From assembly GCA_903907865.1 (NCBI GenBank), contig CAIVPR010000158.1, forward strand, positions 1-64,000: a stretch of DNA of 64,000 nucleotides, read 5' to 3'. This DNA comes from an uncultured Acidobacteriia bacterium. Its GTDB lineage: Bacteria; Acidobacteriota; Terriglobia; Bryobacterales; Bryobacteraceae. Each line of letters begins with the position of its first letter. Within the stretch, counting starts at the first letter, position 1. The position numbers were made by a program, and so were the translations under genes. A model generated the notes under the pieces. It made no database searches, was not told where the DNA came from, and worked only from the letters and a program-made list of their open reading frames with translations. This document shows positions 27,180 to 35,727 of the stretch, in pieces.

Positions 27180-29289
27180 CGCTGCATTTCACCGAGACGG
27201 TCCCGGTCGGGCTGTCGGACGGAATCACAAAGCTCCACTGCGCCAAGCCGACCGCCGACGGTGTCCACCCCGCGAACGCCACCGGCACGCTCTTGGAGCC
27301 GCCGAGGACGCAGGTGTTGCCGCCCGTGTATCCGGCTGGCGGGCCGGGCGCTCCGATTCCCGTCTGCACATCGTAGGAGAGCTTGCCCAACCCGGTACCG
27401 TATAACGAAATGACGCTTCCCCGGGCCGCCGCGTTGGTGGAAGTGTTCAGGCTGTAGTCCTGGTTGCCGGCGATCGCGCCGCCGGAATATACGAACAGGG
27501 CCGGTTGGCTGGCCGCCACGGCGACGGAAGCCGCCGTACTCCGGCTACCGTAGTAGTCCACCAACACGTTGGTAGTCTTCTTTCCGGCCAACTCGAACGG
27601 TACCTGGACGTTCAACTGTTGATTCCAAGCCAGGAAGACCGGTGCGGGGATCCCGTCGAATGTGACGGTCACGCCCCCGAGTGTGGTCGGAATCTTGCCG
27701 TAGGCGTCGAACTGTGTCGGCTGGACGAACGACGACGGGCCGAGGTTCGGCGCATTCGGGACATCAAATATCGTCACCAAGCCACCCGGAGTCACCACTC
27801 CGTCGCCATTCAGTCCCAAGAAACTGCCTGCACTCACCACTCCCTTGGATACAAACGTCGGCGTCGGCGGCACCAGCACAAAAGCGCCCGTGTACGCTAC
27901 GGTCCCTCCACCCTTCGTGAACAGAATCGAGGCCAACGCCGGGGTCTGGCGGGCAGCCAAATCAATCGTGGCTCGCACCAGAGGACCGAGCGTGAAGCTC
28001 ACCGAGGTGTCCACATGCACCGAGCCGCTCCGAACGCTGATTCCAGGTCCGACGACTTGGATGGTGGTTGTTGCGTCCCACCCGCCGCCCAAGACCGCGA
28101 TGTCGAAGGACTGGCCGGAGGGGAGGATCTTCGGTCCCTGGATCTGGTTAGCGCTCACAATGTCGCCCTTGCCGCCAGCGGCGCCATATCCCACCAGAGG
28201 TGCGACGAGACCCGAAGGCGGAGCTACCACGGCAATGTTGGCGGTTGCGGTCGCACCGGCCGCCACGGCGGTCTGCGAAGGCGTTCCGCCCGATCCCGCG
28301 AAGGTAGGCTGGAAGCCGGTGGTAACCGTCGAAGGGGCCGAGATCAGGAAGGAAACAATGTTCGACGTGCCCACTATGCCGCCCAACGCCTCCGCATAGG
28401 CCACGTAGGTACCCGGTGGCACTTGGATCGAGTACTTTCCGTCCGCACCAGTGATGCCGCCGATCATGTTGCCCGCCGTTGTATCCGCCACCGTGATCAA
28501 GGCCCGCTGGACCACGCTGCCGTCGGCCGCTGTAACGGTGCCCGTGATGGTTCCGAGCGCTCCGTTCAACGGGTAGACCGAGGCCGCGAACGCCAGTTCG
28601 TCGGAACCGAGCCAGCGCTGGTTGCGGTTTGCGACCGCAGGTGCCCCCTGCTGGAGGAATGTGGACGCTTGGAACATGGTGGTGCCAAGAAGTCCCGAGT
28701 GGTCCGCGCCGAGGGCGTGCCCCATCTCGTGGGTGAGCACGGTCTGGAGGTCGAAACCAGTTGAGCCGTCCGTGGAGAAGCCGTAACCCGGATTCAACAG
28801 GATGTCGGAATCGGCCAGGTCTCCAGCTTGCACTTGTTTTCCGTCCGCCGTGGTGCCCGTGGCTTGATACCAGCTGTTGGTTGTGACCGCGATCGCTCCG
28901 GGTGACTGCGCCGACGCGTACCCCAAGGCCGACAAGTCGTTGGCATTGGCCGCAAACGTCACCACGTTCTTCCCGTCGCTTGCGTCGTGTTGCAGCGTGG
29001 CCGATTGGAGCGCTTGGAAATGGATGTCGACTCCGATTGCGTTCCAAGTCGCCAACGCCGCGCGCGCTGCCGTCACAGGGTCGCTGCCGTCAGACATGAC
29101 CTTGACGGCGGCCCCACTTACGGAGCTGGACGCGCCCGCGACCACTTGGCTGTTGAGGTAGTACTGGATAGCCTTGTTGTCGCGCCTACGCACGGGCACC
29201 GTGTTACCGGAGTCTACGTACGAGATTCGGATATAGGCTTCGGCAGCGGGCACGCCCAGCATCAGAATTGCAAAGAGCGCCCGTCTCAT
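27133..29289 (-). CDS. Secreted matrixin-type metalloprotease with TIGR03437 C-terminus
   Basis: A 718-residue exported protein. After a signal peptide (LFAILMLGVPAAEA) comes a metzincin catalytic domain with the zinc site TVLTHEMGHALGADHS (HExxHxxGxxH). Next is a carboxypeptidase-like regulatory fold (GTITGTVTAADGSV, GKYSIQVPPGTYVAY), then a long beta region and a C-terminal TIGR03437 module (ITVTFDGIPAPVFLAW-like, LNVQVPFELAG, NAAARGSVISLYGTGLG). TIGR03437 is a Solibacter-rich beta-sandwich near the C-termini of secreted proteins. The gene is coupled to the upstream secreted-protein gene by ATGA (29286-29289). Confidence 0.85.
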   Translation of the reverse strand: MRRALFAILMLGVPAAEAYIRISYVDSGNTVPVRRRDNKAIQYYLNSQVVAGASSSVSGAAVKVMSDGSDPVTAARAALATWNAIGVDIHFQALQSATLQHDASDGKNVVTFAANANDLSALGYASAQSPGAIAVTTNSWYQATGTTADGKQVQAGDLADSDILLNPGYGFSTDGSTGFDLQTVLTHEMGHALGADHSGLLGTTMFQASTFLQQGAPAVANRNQRWLGSDELAFAASVYPLNGALGTITGTVTAADGSVVQRALITVADTTAGNMIGGITGADGKYSIQVPPGTYVAYAEALGGIVGTSNIVSFLISAPSTVTTGFQPTFAGSGGTPSQTAVAAGATATANIAVVAPPSGLVAPLVGYGAAGGKGDIVSANQIQGPKILPSGQSFDIAVLGGGWDATTTIQVVGPGISVRSGSVHVDTSVSFTLGPLVRATIDLAARQTPALASILFTKGGGTVAYTGAFVLVPPTPTFVSKGVVSAGSFLGLNGDGVVTPGGLVTIFDVPNAPNLGPSSFVQPTQFDAYGKIPTTLGGVTVTFDGIPAPVFLAWNQQLNVQVPFELAGKKTTNVLVDYYGSRSTAASVAVAASQPALFVYSGGAIAGNQDYSLNTSTNAAARGSVISLYGTGLGKLSYDVQTGIGAPGPPAGYTGGNTCVLGGSKSVPVAFAGWTPSAVGLAQWSFVIPSDSPTGTVSVKCSDASGATTQADKIFIK

Positions 29290-29798
29290 TTCTTCACCGC
29301 CTTGCCCATCGAAACTCTTGCGGAAACGCGCGTTATGGCGTCGCGCAATACCAAACCCTCCAGGGACCCCTCGCGAAGAGCCAGCGATTCATGCAGTCGG
29401 GTATCGGCGTCCACCCTGTATTTGCCCTGGCCCCAGCCGGTGGTCCGCAGATAACCGTTTGGCATCCGCTGCAGGAACACCAGAACATTCTCGCCAACCG
29501 TATAGCCGACCGTGCCGGCGATGCTCATGCCGACGCCTCCCGCGATCCCGCCGGGCTCGGCGAATTCCACCAAGGCCGGAGCACCTCCCTTGTGGGCACC
29601 GGATACACGCAACTCATAGTGGGTCCAGATGTACTTGTGGTCCGAATCCCAAGCCGTCCAGGTGCGCGCGATGCGACCCGTGAGGATCATGTCGGAATTG
29701 TCGGTGAGTTCCGCGAAGGTGATTCGGGGGATGGAGGTGGCAAAAGCCCATGACGCGCCGAGGGCCGCGACCAGGGATGCAGAAACCACGGCCTTCAT
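29286..29798 (-). CDS. Small secreted protein of unknown function
   Basis: About 170 residues with a signal peptide (KAVVSASLVAALGASWAFA). The pattern RITFAELTDNSDMILTGRIAR, then YELRVSGAHKGG and GYTVGENVLVFLQ, is common among secreted bacterial proteins next to matrixin-like proteases. The function is not known. The ATG at 29798 is preferred because the signal peptide starts there; the frame is open to 29873. It overlaps the metalloprotease start by 4 bp, so the pair is translated together, which suggests a companion or inhibitor role (inference). Confidence 0.65.
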   Translation of the reverse strand: MKAVVSASLVAALGASWAFATSIPRITFAELTDNSDMILTGRIARTWTAWDSDHKYIWTHYELRVSGAHKGGAPALVEFAEPGGIAGGVGMSIAGTVGYTVGENVLVFLQRMPNGYLRTTGWGQGKYRVDADTRLHESLALREGSLEGLVLRDAITRVSARVSMGKAVKK

Positions 29799-29869
29799 CA
29801 CAGGCCGACTCCGTCTTGCTAGTGTAGTTAACACACGCCGATTATGACATATCGCGGGAACTGCGGATC

Positions 29870-30208
29870 TCAAGCCGCAGTCGAGGGCTCGACCACCGCG
29901 GACATCGACCCTTTGGACCGCGTCAAACGCCAGTCGCGACCGTAGGCATGGATCTGGTCGCGGCCGAATTCGGCCTGTGGCAGATCACAGGTGATCACCA
30001 CGGTGCGCCCGGTCGCGTCCACTTCCTGGGCGTTGTGCAGTGCTTGCTCCAAGGAATGGATAAAGATCCGCTGCAGCATTTCAATCACGTAGTCGTACGT
30101 GTGGTCGTCGTCGTCGAGCAGGACAACGTCGTACTGGGGCTCGTGCGAATCGTCGTTTTCGAGTTCGTTTTGCCGTTCAATATCCGGCGCGGTAATCGTC
30201 AGACTCAT
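29870..30208 (-). CDS. clpS: ClpS-like adaptor of the Clp protease
   Basis: A 112-residue protein with the ClpS core: YDVVLLDDDDHTYDYVIEML (the N-degron pocket Asp and the conserved DD-HT), then HSLEQALHNAQEVDATGRTVV and AEFGRDQIHAYGRDW. ClpS gives ClpA/ClpC the N-end-rule substrates. The DDDH-Y form with Tyr where Thr/Phe is typical, and the long acidic N-terminus, differ from E. coli ClpS. Its partner ClpC is at 10864 in this window. The promoter faces the secreted-protein gene at 30303. Confidence 0.85.
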   Translation of the reverse strand: MSLTITAPDIERQNELENDDSHEPQYDVVLLDDDDHTYDYVIEMLQRIFIHSLEQALHNAQEVDATGRTVVITCDLPQAEFGRDQIHAYGRDWRLTRSKGSMSAVVEPSTAA

Positions 30209-30302
30209 TCAGGGACGGTCGATTCCAGTATGGCAGAACGACCGCCGTACACGCACACGCGAAAACGTATACAATCTGTAGGTAGAGGGAATACCAAAAC
30301 CG

Positions 30303-30818
30303 ATGAAAAAGATTCTAGTCACACTCGCGATCGCCGCCCTGTCCACCGGCCTCGCGCTCGCTCAAGACAAGGCCGCTCCGAAGAGCATCCTGCAACCCGG
30401 CATGGAGCCGACCGGCGGCTGGACCCCGGCTGGCGAACTCGGCGACAAGACCGCCGAATCCTGGTCCAACACCACGAAGGGCGCGGCTGTCGACAACAAG
30501 CCCATCGCGGGCAAAACGGTCACCGTGACCGGCGAAATCCTTGATCTCTCCTGCTACCTGCAGCTCGGCAAGCACGGCGACAAGCACTCCTCCTGCGGCA
30601 AGAAATGCCTCGCGAACGGCCAGCCCATCGGCTTGGTCACGAAGGCGGGCGACATCTACCTGCTGATCGACGAAGAGCATGACCTGCGCCGCGACGGCCA
30701 GACCACCTTCCGCGCCACCGCTGCCGACAACTTCGCCAAGGTCATGACCGTGACCGGCACCGAAACCTCGCTCAATGGAACGAAGACGATCTTCGTCCAA
30801 GGCTACATCAAGAAGTAG
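30303..30818 (+). CDS. Secreted protein with a Cys-rich motif, unknown function
   Basis: A 171-residue exported protein. Signal peptide LVTLAIAALSTGLALAQ. After a polar linker there is a beta-barrel-like core that starts VTVTGEILDLSCYLQLGKHG, carries SSCGKKCLANGQPIGL (a CxxxC pair plus the earlier Cys), and goes on to a strand-rich end. The Cys/His pattern could bind metal or form disulfides. It is only 20 bp upstream of the di-haem peroxidase gene and on the same strand, so a shared redox role in the periplasm is likely (inference). Confidence 0.7.
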   Translation: MKKILVTLAIAALSTGLALAQDKAAPKSILQPGMEPTGGWTPAGELGDKTAESWSNTTKGAAVDNKPIAGKTVTVTGEILDLSCYLQLGKHGDKHSSCGKKCLANGQPIGLVTKAGDIYLLIDEEHDLRRDGQTTFRATAADNFAKVMTVTGTETSLNGTKTIFVQGYIKK

Positions 30819-30838
30819 TTCCAGGCATCGAACCCGAT

Positions 30839-31849
30839 ATGAAAAAGGTTCTTGCGGCGGCTGGCGTTCTCGCGCCGGCCGCTCTTCTATTTGCAGCCGC
30901 CACCGCGGCCACGGCTCCCAAGGAGCCACTCGGATTGCTGCCCATCATCTGGCCCAAGGACAACCCCTATTCCGCCGAAAAGGCTTCTTTGGGCAAAACG
31001 CTGTACTTCGACAAACGTCTTTCGGCGGACGGCACCGTGGCCTGCTCCACTTGCCACGACCCGAAATTCGCTTTTACCGACGGAGCACCCGTCTCCACCG
31101 GAATCAGCGGCCAGAAGGGCGGTCGCAGCGCTCCTACCGTCCTCAACAGGGCTTGGAGCAACTCGCAGTTCTGGGACGGACGAGCGCCGTCGCTGGAAGC
31201 GCAGGCCCTCGGACCGGTCCAGAATCCCATCGAGATGGGCAATTCCCTGGATGGCATGGTGAAGACGCTGAACGGGATCGCGGGCTACAAGCCGCTGTTC
31301 AGCAAGGCCTTCGGGGACGGCGAGATCAACGCCGACCGGGTGGCCAAGGCCATCGCGACATTCGAACGGACGGTGGTTTCCGGTAACTCACCGTACGACA
31401 GATGGAAGGCCGGACAGGCAACCGCCATGTCCCAGGCCGCCATCCGCGGATACCACGTGTTCCAGAAGGCCGAATGCGACGCCTGCCACGAAGGCCAGAA
31501 CTTCACGTCGAACATGTATACCAACATCGGCATGGGAATCGACAAGCCGGAGGCGGATCTCGGCCGCTACGTGGTCACCAAGCAGGACGGTGACTGGGGA
31601 GCATTCAAGACCCCGACGCTGCGCGATATCGAACACACCGCCCCCTACATGCACGACGGCAGCCTGAAGACCCTGGAGGAAGTGGTCGACTATTACGACA
31701 AGGGCGGCACGCCGAACAAGAACCTCGATCCGCACGTGAAGAAGCGCAACCTGAGCGCGGCGGAGAAGGCGGATCTTGTGGCGTTCATGAAGGCACTGAG
31801 CGGAACCGGCTGGCGCGGAATCGCTGCGCCGACGGCGTTCCCGCAGTAA
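30839..31849 (+). CDS. Di-haem cytochrome c peroxidase family protein
   Basis: A 336-residue periplasmic enzyme of the CcpA/MauG family, which reduces hydrogen peroxide with electrons from cytochrome c or acts on another substrate. Two haem-binding motifs are present, ACSTCHDPKFAFTDG and ECDACHEGQNF. Supporting stretches are LGKTLYFDKRLSADG, SAPTVLNRAW, FWDGRAPSLEAQALGPVQNP and TLRDIEHTAPYMHDG. The signal peptide is at 1-23. A Met axial ligand expected near AEMG is in the PIEMGN stretch. A strong hairpin directly follows the stop. Confidence 0.9.
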   Translation: MKKVLAAAGVLAPAALLFAAATAATAPKEPLGLLPIIWPKDNPYSAEKASLGKTLYFDKRLSADGTVACSTCHDPKFAFTDGAPVSTGISGQKGGRSAPTVLNRAWSNSQFWDGRAPSLEAQALGPVQNPIEMGNSLDGMVKTLNGIAGYKPLFSKAFGDGEINADRVAKAIATFERTVVSGNSPYDRWKAGQATAMSQAAIRGYHVFQKAECDACHEGQNFTSNMYTNIGMGIDKPEADLGRYVVTKQDGDWGAFKTPTLRDIEHTAPYMHDGSLKTLEEVVDYYDKGGTPNKNLDPHVKKRNLSAAEKADLVAFMKALSGTGWRGIAAPTAFPQ

Positions 31850-31858
31850 GCACTCTTA

Positions 31859-31891
31859 GATCCGGGCCGCGTGACCAATGCGGCCCGGGTC
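31859..31891. terminator. Bidirectional terminator between the peroxidase and the radical SAM gene
   Basis: The arms GATCCGGGCCGC and GCGGCCCGGGTC are perfectly complementary over at least 11 bases with a 9-base loop (GTGACCAAT). They lie between two convergent genes. Flanking T-runs are short. Confidence 0.7.
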
Positions 31892-32981
31892 AGTATGCCA
31901 GCCCGGAAATCTGCACCAGCCCCCCGACCGTCCCCTTCCGCAGCATTCCCGCCGTAACAATCCCCGTCCGCACATACGATTTCTCGCAATCCGCCGTCGA
32001 GGGCCCGTACATCGAGTTGCCTTCCATGTACGCGAGGCCAGGACAACGCGTGCACGATCCCGCATGGCCGCACGACGAACACGTCGTCAGATCGCGGGTC
32101 CGAATCGCGCGCACCTCGAGCATCCGGTCCGAATCCCGCCAGATGTCGAGGAACGCCGACTCCCGCACATTCCCGCAAACCACTGGAAACTGCACGCACG
32201 GGTAGATGTCCCCGTGCGGCGAGACGTAGCAGGAAGTGTGGCCCGCGCTGCACGGCGTCTGGTCCAGGACGTCCTCGTCCACCGGAATCGACTCCGACAG
32301 AAATTTATCCACGTCGCCCACCAACGTCGAGTCGCGGAAGACTTCCCCCAACTTGCCTTGGCCCACATTCAGCGACAGGATCGACCGGTCGCCGTTCAGG
32401 TGCGGCGTGATCGTCGGGTCCATGGTGAATTCCGCGCCGAGTTCCCGCGCCAATGCCTGGACGCCCGGATAGTCGCCGGCGTTGCCGGTCATCAGGACAC
32501 AGGCAATCACCGTTCGGACGCCCTTTTCCCGCAGCATCCTGAGTGCCGCCACGGACCGGCCCAGAGACCCCGGCACCTTGGTGATGGCATCGTGCACCTC
32601 GGCCCGGTGCGAGTAGATGCTGACCTGCACCTGATGGACGCCCAAGTCGCGGATCCACTCGGCGTCGCGTTCCTTGATCAGGATCGCGTTGGTCTTCAGT
32701 TTGATGTCGAACGCACGGGAGCGTGCGTGCGCCACGATGTCCCGCAGGTCCTTGCGCAGGAATATCTCGCCGCCGCTCAGCGTGAGGAAAAAGACGCCCG
32801 CGTCGGCCATCTGGTCCAGCAACCCCTTCAGTTCGGCGAGGGTGAGTTCGGCCGGGTCGTCGTGGTCGAGGTAGCAGTGGATGCAGCGCTCGTTGCAGCG
32901 CCAAGTCAGGTCGACATGGACGCCGAGCGGCACCCCCAGAGACAATGCGCGCGCCCCGATGCGCTCCATCAATGCCGACAC
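31890..32981 (-). CDS. Radical SAM/SPASM peptide-modifying enzyme
   Basis: A 363-residue radical SAM enzyme. The [4Fe-4S]-SAM motif is in LTWRCNERCIHCYLD (CxxxCxxC). The SPASM region binds extra clusters: SCYVSPHGDIYPCVQFPVVCG, then CSSCGHAGSCTRCPG and a last Cys in STADCEKS. It is like PqqE, AnSME and sactipeptide or thioether synthases. It follows pqqD by 3 bp, and with the HprK-like and S24/S26 genes forms a four-gene operon. Together with the small precursor-like gene at 35554 this points to RiPP maturation. The bond formed cannot be predicted. Confidence 0.85.
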   Translation of the reverse strand: MSALMERIGARALSLGVPLGVHVDLTWRCNERCIHCYLDHDDPAELTLAELKGLLDQMADAGVFFLTLSGGEIFLRKDLRDIVAHARSRAFDIKLKTNAILIKERDAEWIRDLGVHQVQVSIYSHRAEVHDAITKVPGSLGRSVAALRMLREKGVRTVIACVLMTGNAGDYPGVQALARELGAEFTMDPTITPHLNGDRSILSLNVGQGKLGEVFRDSTLVGDVDKFLSESIPVDEDVLDQTPCSAGHTSCYVSPHGDIYPCVQFPVVCGNVRESAFLDIWRDSDRMLEVRAIRTRDLTTCSSCGHAGSCTRCPGLAYMEGNSMYGPSTADCEKSYVRTGIVTAGMLRKGTVGGLVQISGLAY

Positions 32982-32984
32982 GGG

Positions 32985-33278
32985 TTAGACACTCCCCGCG
33001 GGTGCGTCGGACAGGGTCAAGACCCCGTGGGCTGCCAAGGCTTCGGCGAAGGCGATGGCTTCCGACATGGCGGCGGCTGGCTCCACCTCGAACTGGCCGC
33101 ATACATCGGATTCCACGATTTCGGCCAACGACCGGCTGCCGTCCGACGCCCGCCAGATCACGGAGGCCGTTTCGTTGAGGCTGAACAAGGCGGAATCGAC
33201 AGGATTCATCACGATCGCCTCGCCGCCCAACACGCGGAAGGCGGCGTTCGGGTCCCGCTTTGGGTATAAGGGATTCAT
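32985..33278 (-). CDS. PqqD-type RiPP recognition element
   Basis: A 97-residue PqqD-family chaperone, which binds the leader peptide of a RiPP precursor and presents it to the partner enzyme. Typical residues are AFRVLGGEAIVMNPVDSALFSLNETASVIWRA and DGSRSLAEIVE, with the C-terminal helix LAAHGVLTL. The start ATG at 33278 overlaps the HprK-like gene by 4 bp. Adjacent radical SAM/SPASM and a YxxP-containing peptide gene fit this role. Confidence 0.9.
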   Translation of the reverse strand: MNPLYPKRDPNAAFRVLGGEAIVMNPVDSALFSLNETASVIWRASDGSRSLAEIVESDVCGQFEVEPAAAMSEAIAFAEALAAHGVLTLSDAPAGSV

Positions 33279-34066
33279 CGAATCAGGCTCCATACACGTA
33301 TATCGGGCGTGAAGTCCAGCCATGCCACCTCGACCGACTCCGCGAGCCTACCAGCCAAGTCGAGCACCTGGGCCACCAAGGCTTGGTCGTGGGCGAAAAA
33401 CAGGGTGTTGCGCATGATCAATCGCAGGGCCTCGGCAGGACGGACCGCTTCTATCCGATTGTCTCCCGACTGCCGCAGAAAGTACAAGGCCGAAAGGGGC
33501 GCGACGATGTTCTCGCCCGGTTGCGCCAGTTCGCCGGCGAACGGTGTGCCCCATGCGTCGAAGCCCTTCTCCGAAACGTGCACGTAGGAGATCTCGTCGG
33601 TGAGGAGGCGGACGCCCGCCGGTGCCAACCGGGCGATGGTCGTCTTCCCTGCCCCGGACGGACCGGAAAAAACAAAGCCTTTTCCGTTGCGTACCGCGCT
33701 CGCGCCGTGCAGCAGCAAGCCTTGGCCCGTCCGTGCCAGCTCCAGGGAGTGGATGATGCGGAGCACGGAATCGAGACTGTACCTGTTCGGATGCAGGCGC
33801 ACGGTCCCCCGCGCCGTTGAGGGATTCCACTCGGCGCGGAAATCGCCGCGCTCCAGGATCCACAGGCCGCCGTCCAGTCGAACCTCCAACTCCGCATCGG
33901 AGCCCTCGACAGGCGGCGGCAGGGGCTCGACTACCAGCTCGAGCGCATTCGGACCCGCAATCGGTTCGATGAACCCGGCATAGTGGAGACGCAGCTCGTG
34001 CAGGAAGCGCGCGTCTGGACATTCGACCCGCACCTCCATGCCGCCAATTCCAATGCAGACGCTCAT
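33275..34066 (-). CDS. HprK-related serine kinase-like protein
   Basis: A 263-residue member of the HPr-kinase-related ('HprK-like') group that is common in RiPP clusters with PqqD. The C-terminal half has the P-loop GKGFVFSGPSGAGKTTIARL and the second loop LLTDEISYVHV (the Asp of the kinase). It ends with a small helical region. The function in such clusters is thought to be phosphorylation of the precursor or an intermediate. It is coupled at both ends by 4-bp overlaps (33275 and 34066). Confidence 0.8.
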   Translation of the reverse strand: MSVCIGIGGMEVRVECPDARFLHELRLHYAGFIEPIAGPNALELVVEPLPPPVEGSDAELEVRLDGGLWILERGDFRAEWNPSTARGTVRLHPNRYSLDSVLRIIHSLELARTGQGLLLHGASAVRNGKGFVFSGPSGAGKTTIARLAPAGVRLLTDEISYVHVSEKGFDAWGTPFAGELAQPGENIVAPLSALYFLRQSGDNRIEAVRPAEALRLIMRNTLFFAHDQALVAQVLDLAGRLAESVEVAWLDFTPDIRVWSLIR

Positions 34067-34464
34067 TCCGCGACGCCCAGGACTTGGTGGGCAGAAACGG
34101 GGGGATCGCAATGCCGATGGTTGTCGCCCCTTGTCACCAGACACCCTTCGCCGAGACGCTTTTCGACGACCCGGTGCAGTCGAATGCCGTCCGTCACCCG
34201 GACCATGACGATGTCGCCGGGCGAAACATCGGCAAATCCGGCGCGCCGGACCCTCACAGCCGCACCCGGCCGGATTGTCGGCAGCATGCTGGTGCCGTCG
34301 GCCCGGATCGTGAGGTGCCCTGAACGTTCCAGACACTCCAGCGCCACTTCCAAGGTGGCTCTCTGCTTTTCCTGATGAGCGGACGAGCCGCGCGGACGCG
34401 GCTCAAAACGGTGAGAAACCGTGTCCGGCGCGGCCAGGTCGTCCGCTCGTTTCTTGGAAGTCAA
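34063..34464 (-). CDS. S24/S26-like protease of the RiPP locus
   Basis: A 133-residue small serine protease-like protein. The signal-peptidase-type core is IRADGTSMLPTIRPGAAVRVRR (Ser of GTSM, the nucleophile) followed by VRVTDGIRLHRVVEKRL and LVTRGDNHRHCDPPV where the general base and the strand usually called 'GDN' lie. Lys in the usual position is not obvious: the His-Arg stretch occupies it. It may cut the modified peptide. It is the first gene of the minus-strand operon and divergent from the nucleotidyltransferase gene, with about 50 bp between starts. Confidence 0.75.
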   Translation of the reverse strand: MTSKKRADDLAAPDTVSHRFEPRPRGSSAHQEKQRATLEVALECLERSGHLTIRADGTSMLPTIRPGAAVRVRRAGFADVSPGDIVMVRVTDGIRLHRVVEKRLGEGCLVTRGDNHRHCDPPVSAHQVLGVAE

Positions 34465-34514
34465 CTGCCGTCATTGTAGCGTTGTCGATCCCGGCCCGCT
34501 ATGGTGGAAACGGG

Positions 34515-35543
34515 ATGGAGTCCGCCGCTGATCTGGAGTTGCTGCTGGCCTGCGCCGCGTGGGCGGCCGACGAGTCGCAAACGGGCACGGTGGCCGAGAA
34601 GGCTGCCAAGGTGTCGGACTGGGTTTGTTTTGTCGAAACGGCACAGCGGCACGGGCTGGCCGCATTGGCCTTCACGGCGCTGGAAGCATGCGGAAAGGTT
34701 CCTGCCGACGGGCTTGCCGCCGAATTCGCCACCAGTGCCAAACGGGGCTTGGTGCTTTCCGCGGAGGCGGGAAGAGTTGCAAGGTTGATGGGTGAAGCCG
34801 GGGTCTGCGCCCTCGTGTTCAAGGGCCCGGTGCTGGCACAGATGGCCTACCGCGATCCCGCCCAAAGAACGTTCCAAGATGTGGATCTCCTGGTCGCGCC
34901 GCAGCAGCTTGAAGCCGCCATCGCGCTTTTGACACGGGACGGCTATGCCGAAACCGGGGATGAACGTGTGCGGGCGGCCCGACGGACGATGCGGCCGTGG
35001 TGCAACGAACTCGCATTCCACCACGCCGGGCGCAGGACTTGGCTCGATCTCCACTGGTTCCTGCTCCCGCCTTTCTTTCCTGCCCGAATACCGACGTCGG
35101 ACGTATTCGAGCGGGCGATTCCAGTGGAACTCGGCGGCGGCACCATCTGTACCCTCGCGCCAGACGACCACCTTGTTTACCTGTGCGCCCACGCTTGCAA
35201 GCACGCGTGGGAGAGCCTCGGGGCGGTGGCCGATATTGCGTGTTTGCTCCGTCACCCCGGCGTCGACCAGTCGCGCGCGCGCCACCGGGCACGCCAGTGG
35301 GGTGCGGCAAAGATGTTCGACTTTTCAATCGGGAGGACCGCAGCCCTTCCCGTCGAGGCAAGGCTCGGCGATCTCCGACTCCTGAAGACTTTGAGTCCAT
35401 CCCTGACCCGCTGGGGATCGCATGCCGCTACCCGCGCCATCATCCCCACCGAAACCGACTGGGAGACCATGCCGAAGGCTTGGACGCTAACCCCGGCGAG
35501 GCAGTGCATATGGAGACTCCTCCGCATTGCCGGAATGACATAA
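34515..35543 (+). CDS. Nucleotidyltransferase family protein (NTP_transf_5-like)
   Basis: A 342-residue protein of the uncharacterised nucleotidyltransferase family found in PqqD/HprK RiPP loci. The catalytic strand reads LVFKGPVLAQMAYRDPAQRTFQDVDLLV with the paired acidic residues DVDLL. Downstream helices include NELAFHHAGRRTWLDLHW and LAPDDHLVYLCAHACKHAW. The role may be to nucleotidylate a peptide. A TTG at 34482 is possible, but ATG at 34515 is closer to the divergent promoter and to the family start. Its stop is 11 bp before the putative precursor. Confidence 0.75.
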   Translation: MESAADLELLLACAAWAADESQTGTVAEKAAKVSDWVCFVETAQRHGLAALAFTALEACGKVPADGLAAEFATSAKRGLVLSAEAGRVARLMGEAGVCALVFKGPVLAQMAYRDPAQRTFQDVDLLVAPQQLEAAIALLTRDGYAETGDERVRAARRTMRPWCNELAFHHAGRRTWLDLHWFLLPPFFPARIPTSDVFERAIPVELGGGTICTLAPDDHLVYLCAHACKHAWESLGAVADIACLLRHPGVDQSRARHRARQWGAAKMFDFSIGRTAALPVEARLGDLRLLKTLSPSLTRWGSHAATRAIIPTETDWETMPKAWTLTPARQCIWRLLRIAGMT

Positions 35544-35553
35544 TTGGATAGAG

Positions 35554-35727
35554 ATGGACAACCAAGCCAAACAGCAGAAGCCAGCTTCCGGCGCGGCAAC
35601 CGCCCCCCGCAAGCCCTACGTTCCACCAGCGTTCGTCCGGGAACAAGCTTTCGAAACGATGGCGCTGGCCTGTGGCAAGATCAACGCCAACCAGGCACAG
35701 TGCAAGACCAACCGCAAGAATTCATAG
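35554..35727 (+). CDS. Putative RiPP precursor peptide, 57 residues
   Basis: A small gene with ATG at 35554 and TAG at 35725. It encodes an N-terminal region rich in Gln, Lys and Pro, then KPYVPPAFVREQAFETMALA, CGKINANQAQC and KTNRKNS. The YVPP is a YxxP leader motif, the site a PqqD-like element binds in lasso-type leaders. Two Cys separated by 9 residues lie in the likely core, with Asn, Gln and Lys around them. Position directly after the nucleotidyltransferase, and opposite the PqqD/SPASM operon, supports precursor identity. The final modification is unknown. No asparagine-synthase-like cyclase is near, so it need not be a lasso peptide. Confidence 0.65.
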   Translation: MDNQAKQQKPASGAATAPRKPYVPPAFVREQAFETMALACGKINANQAQCKTNRKNS

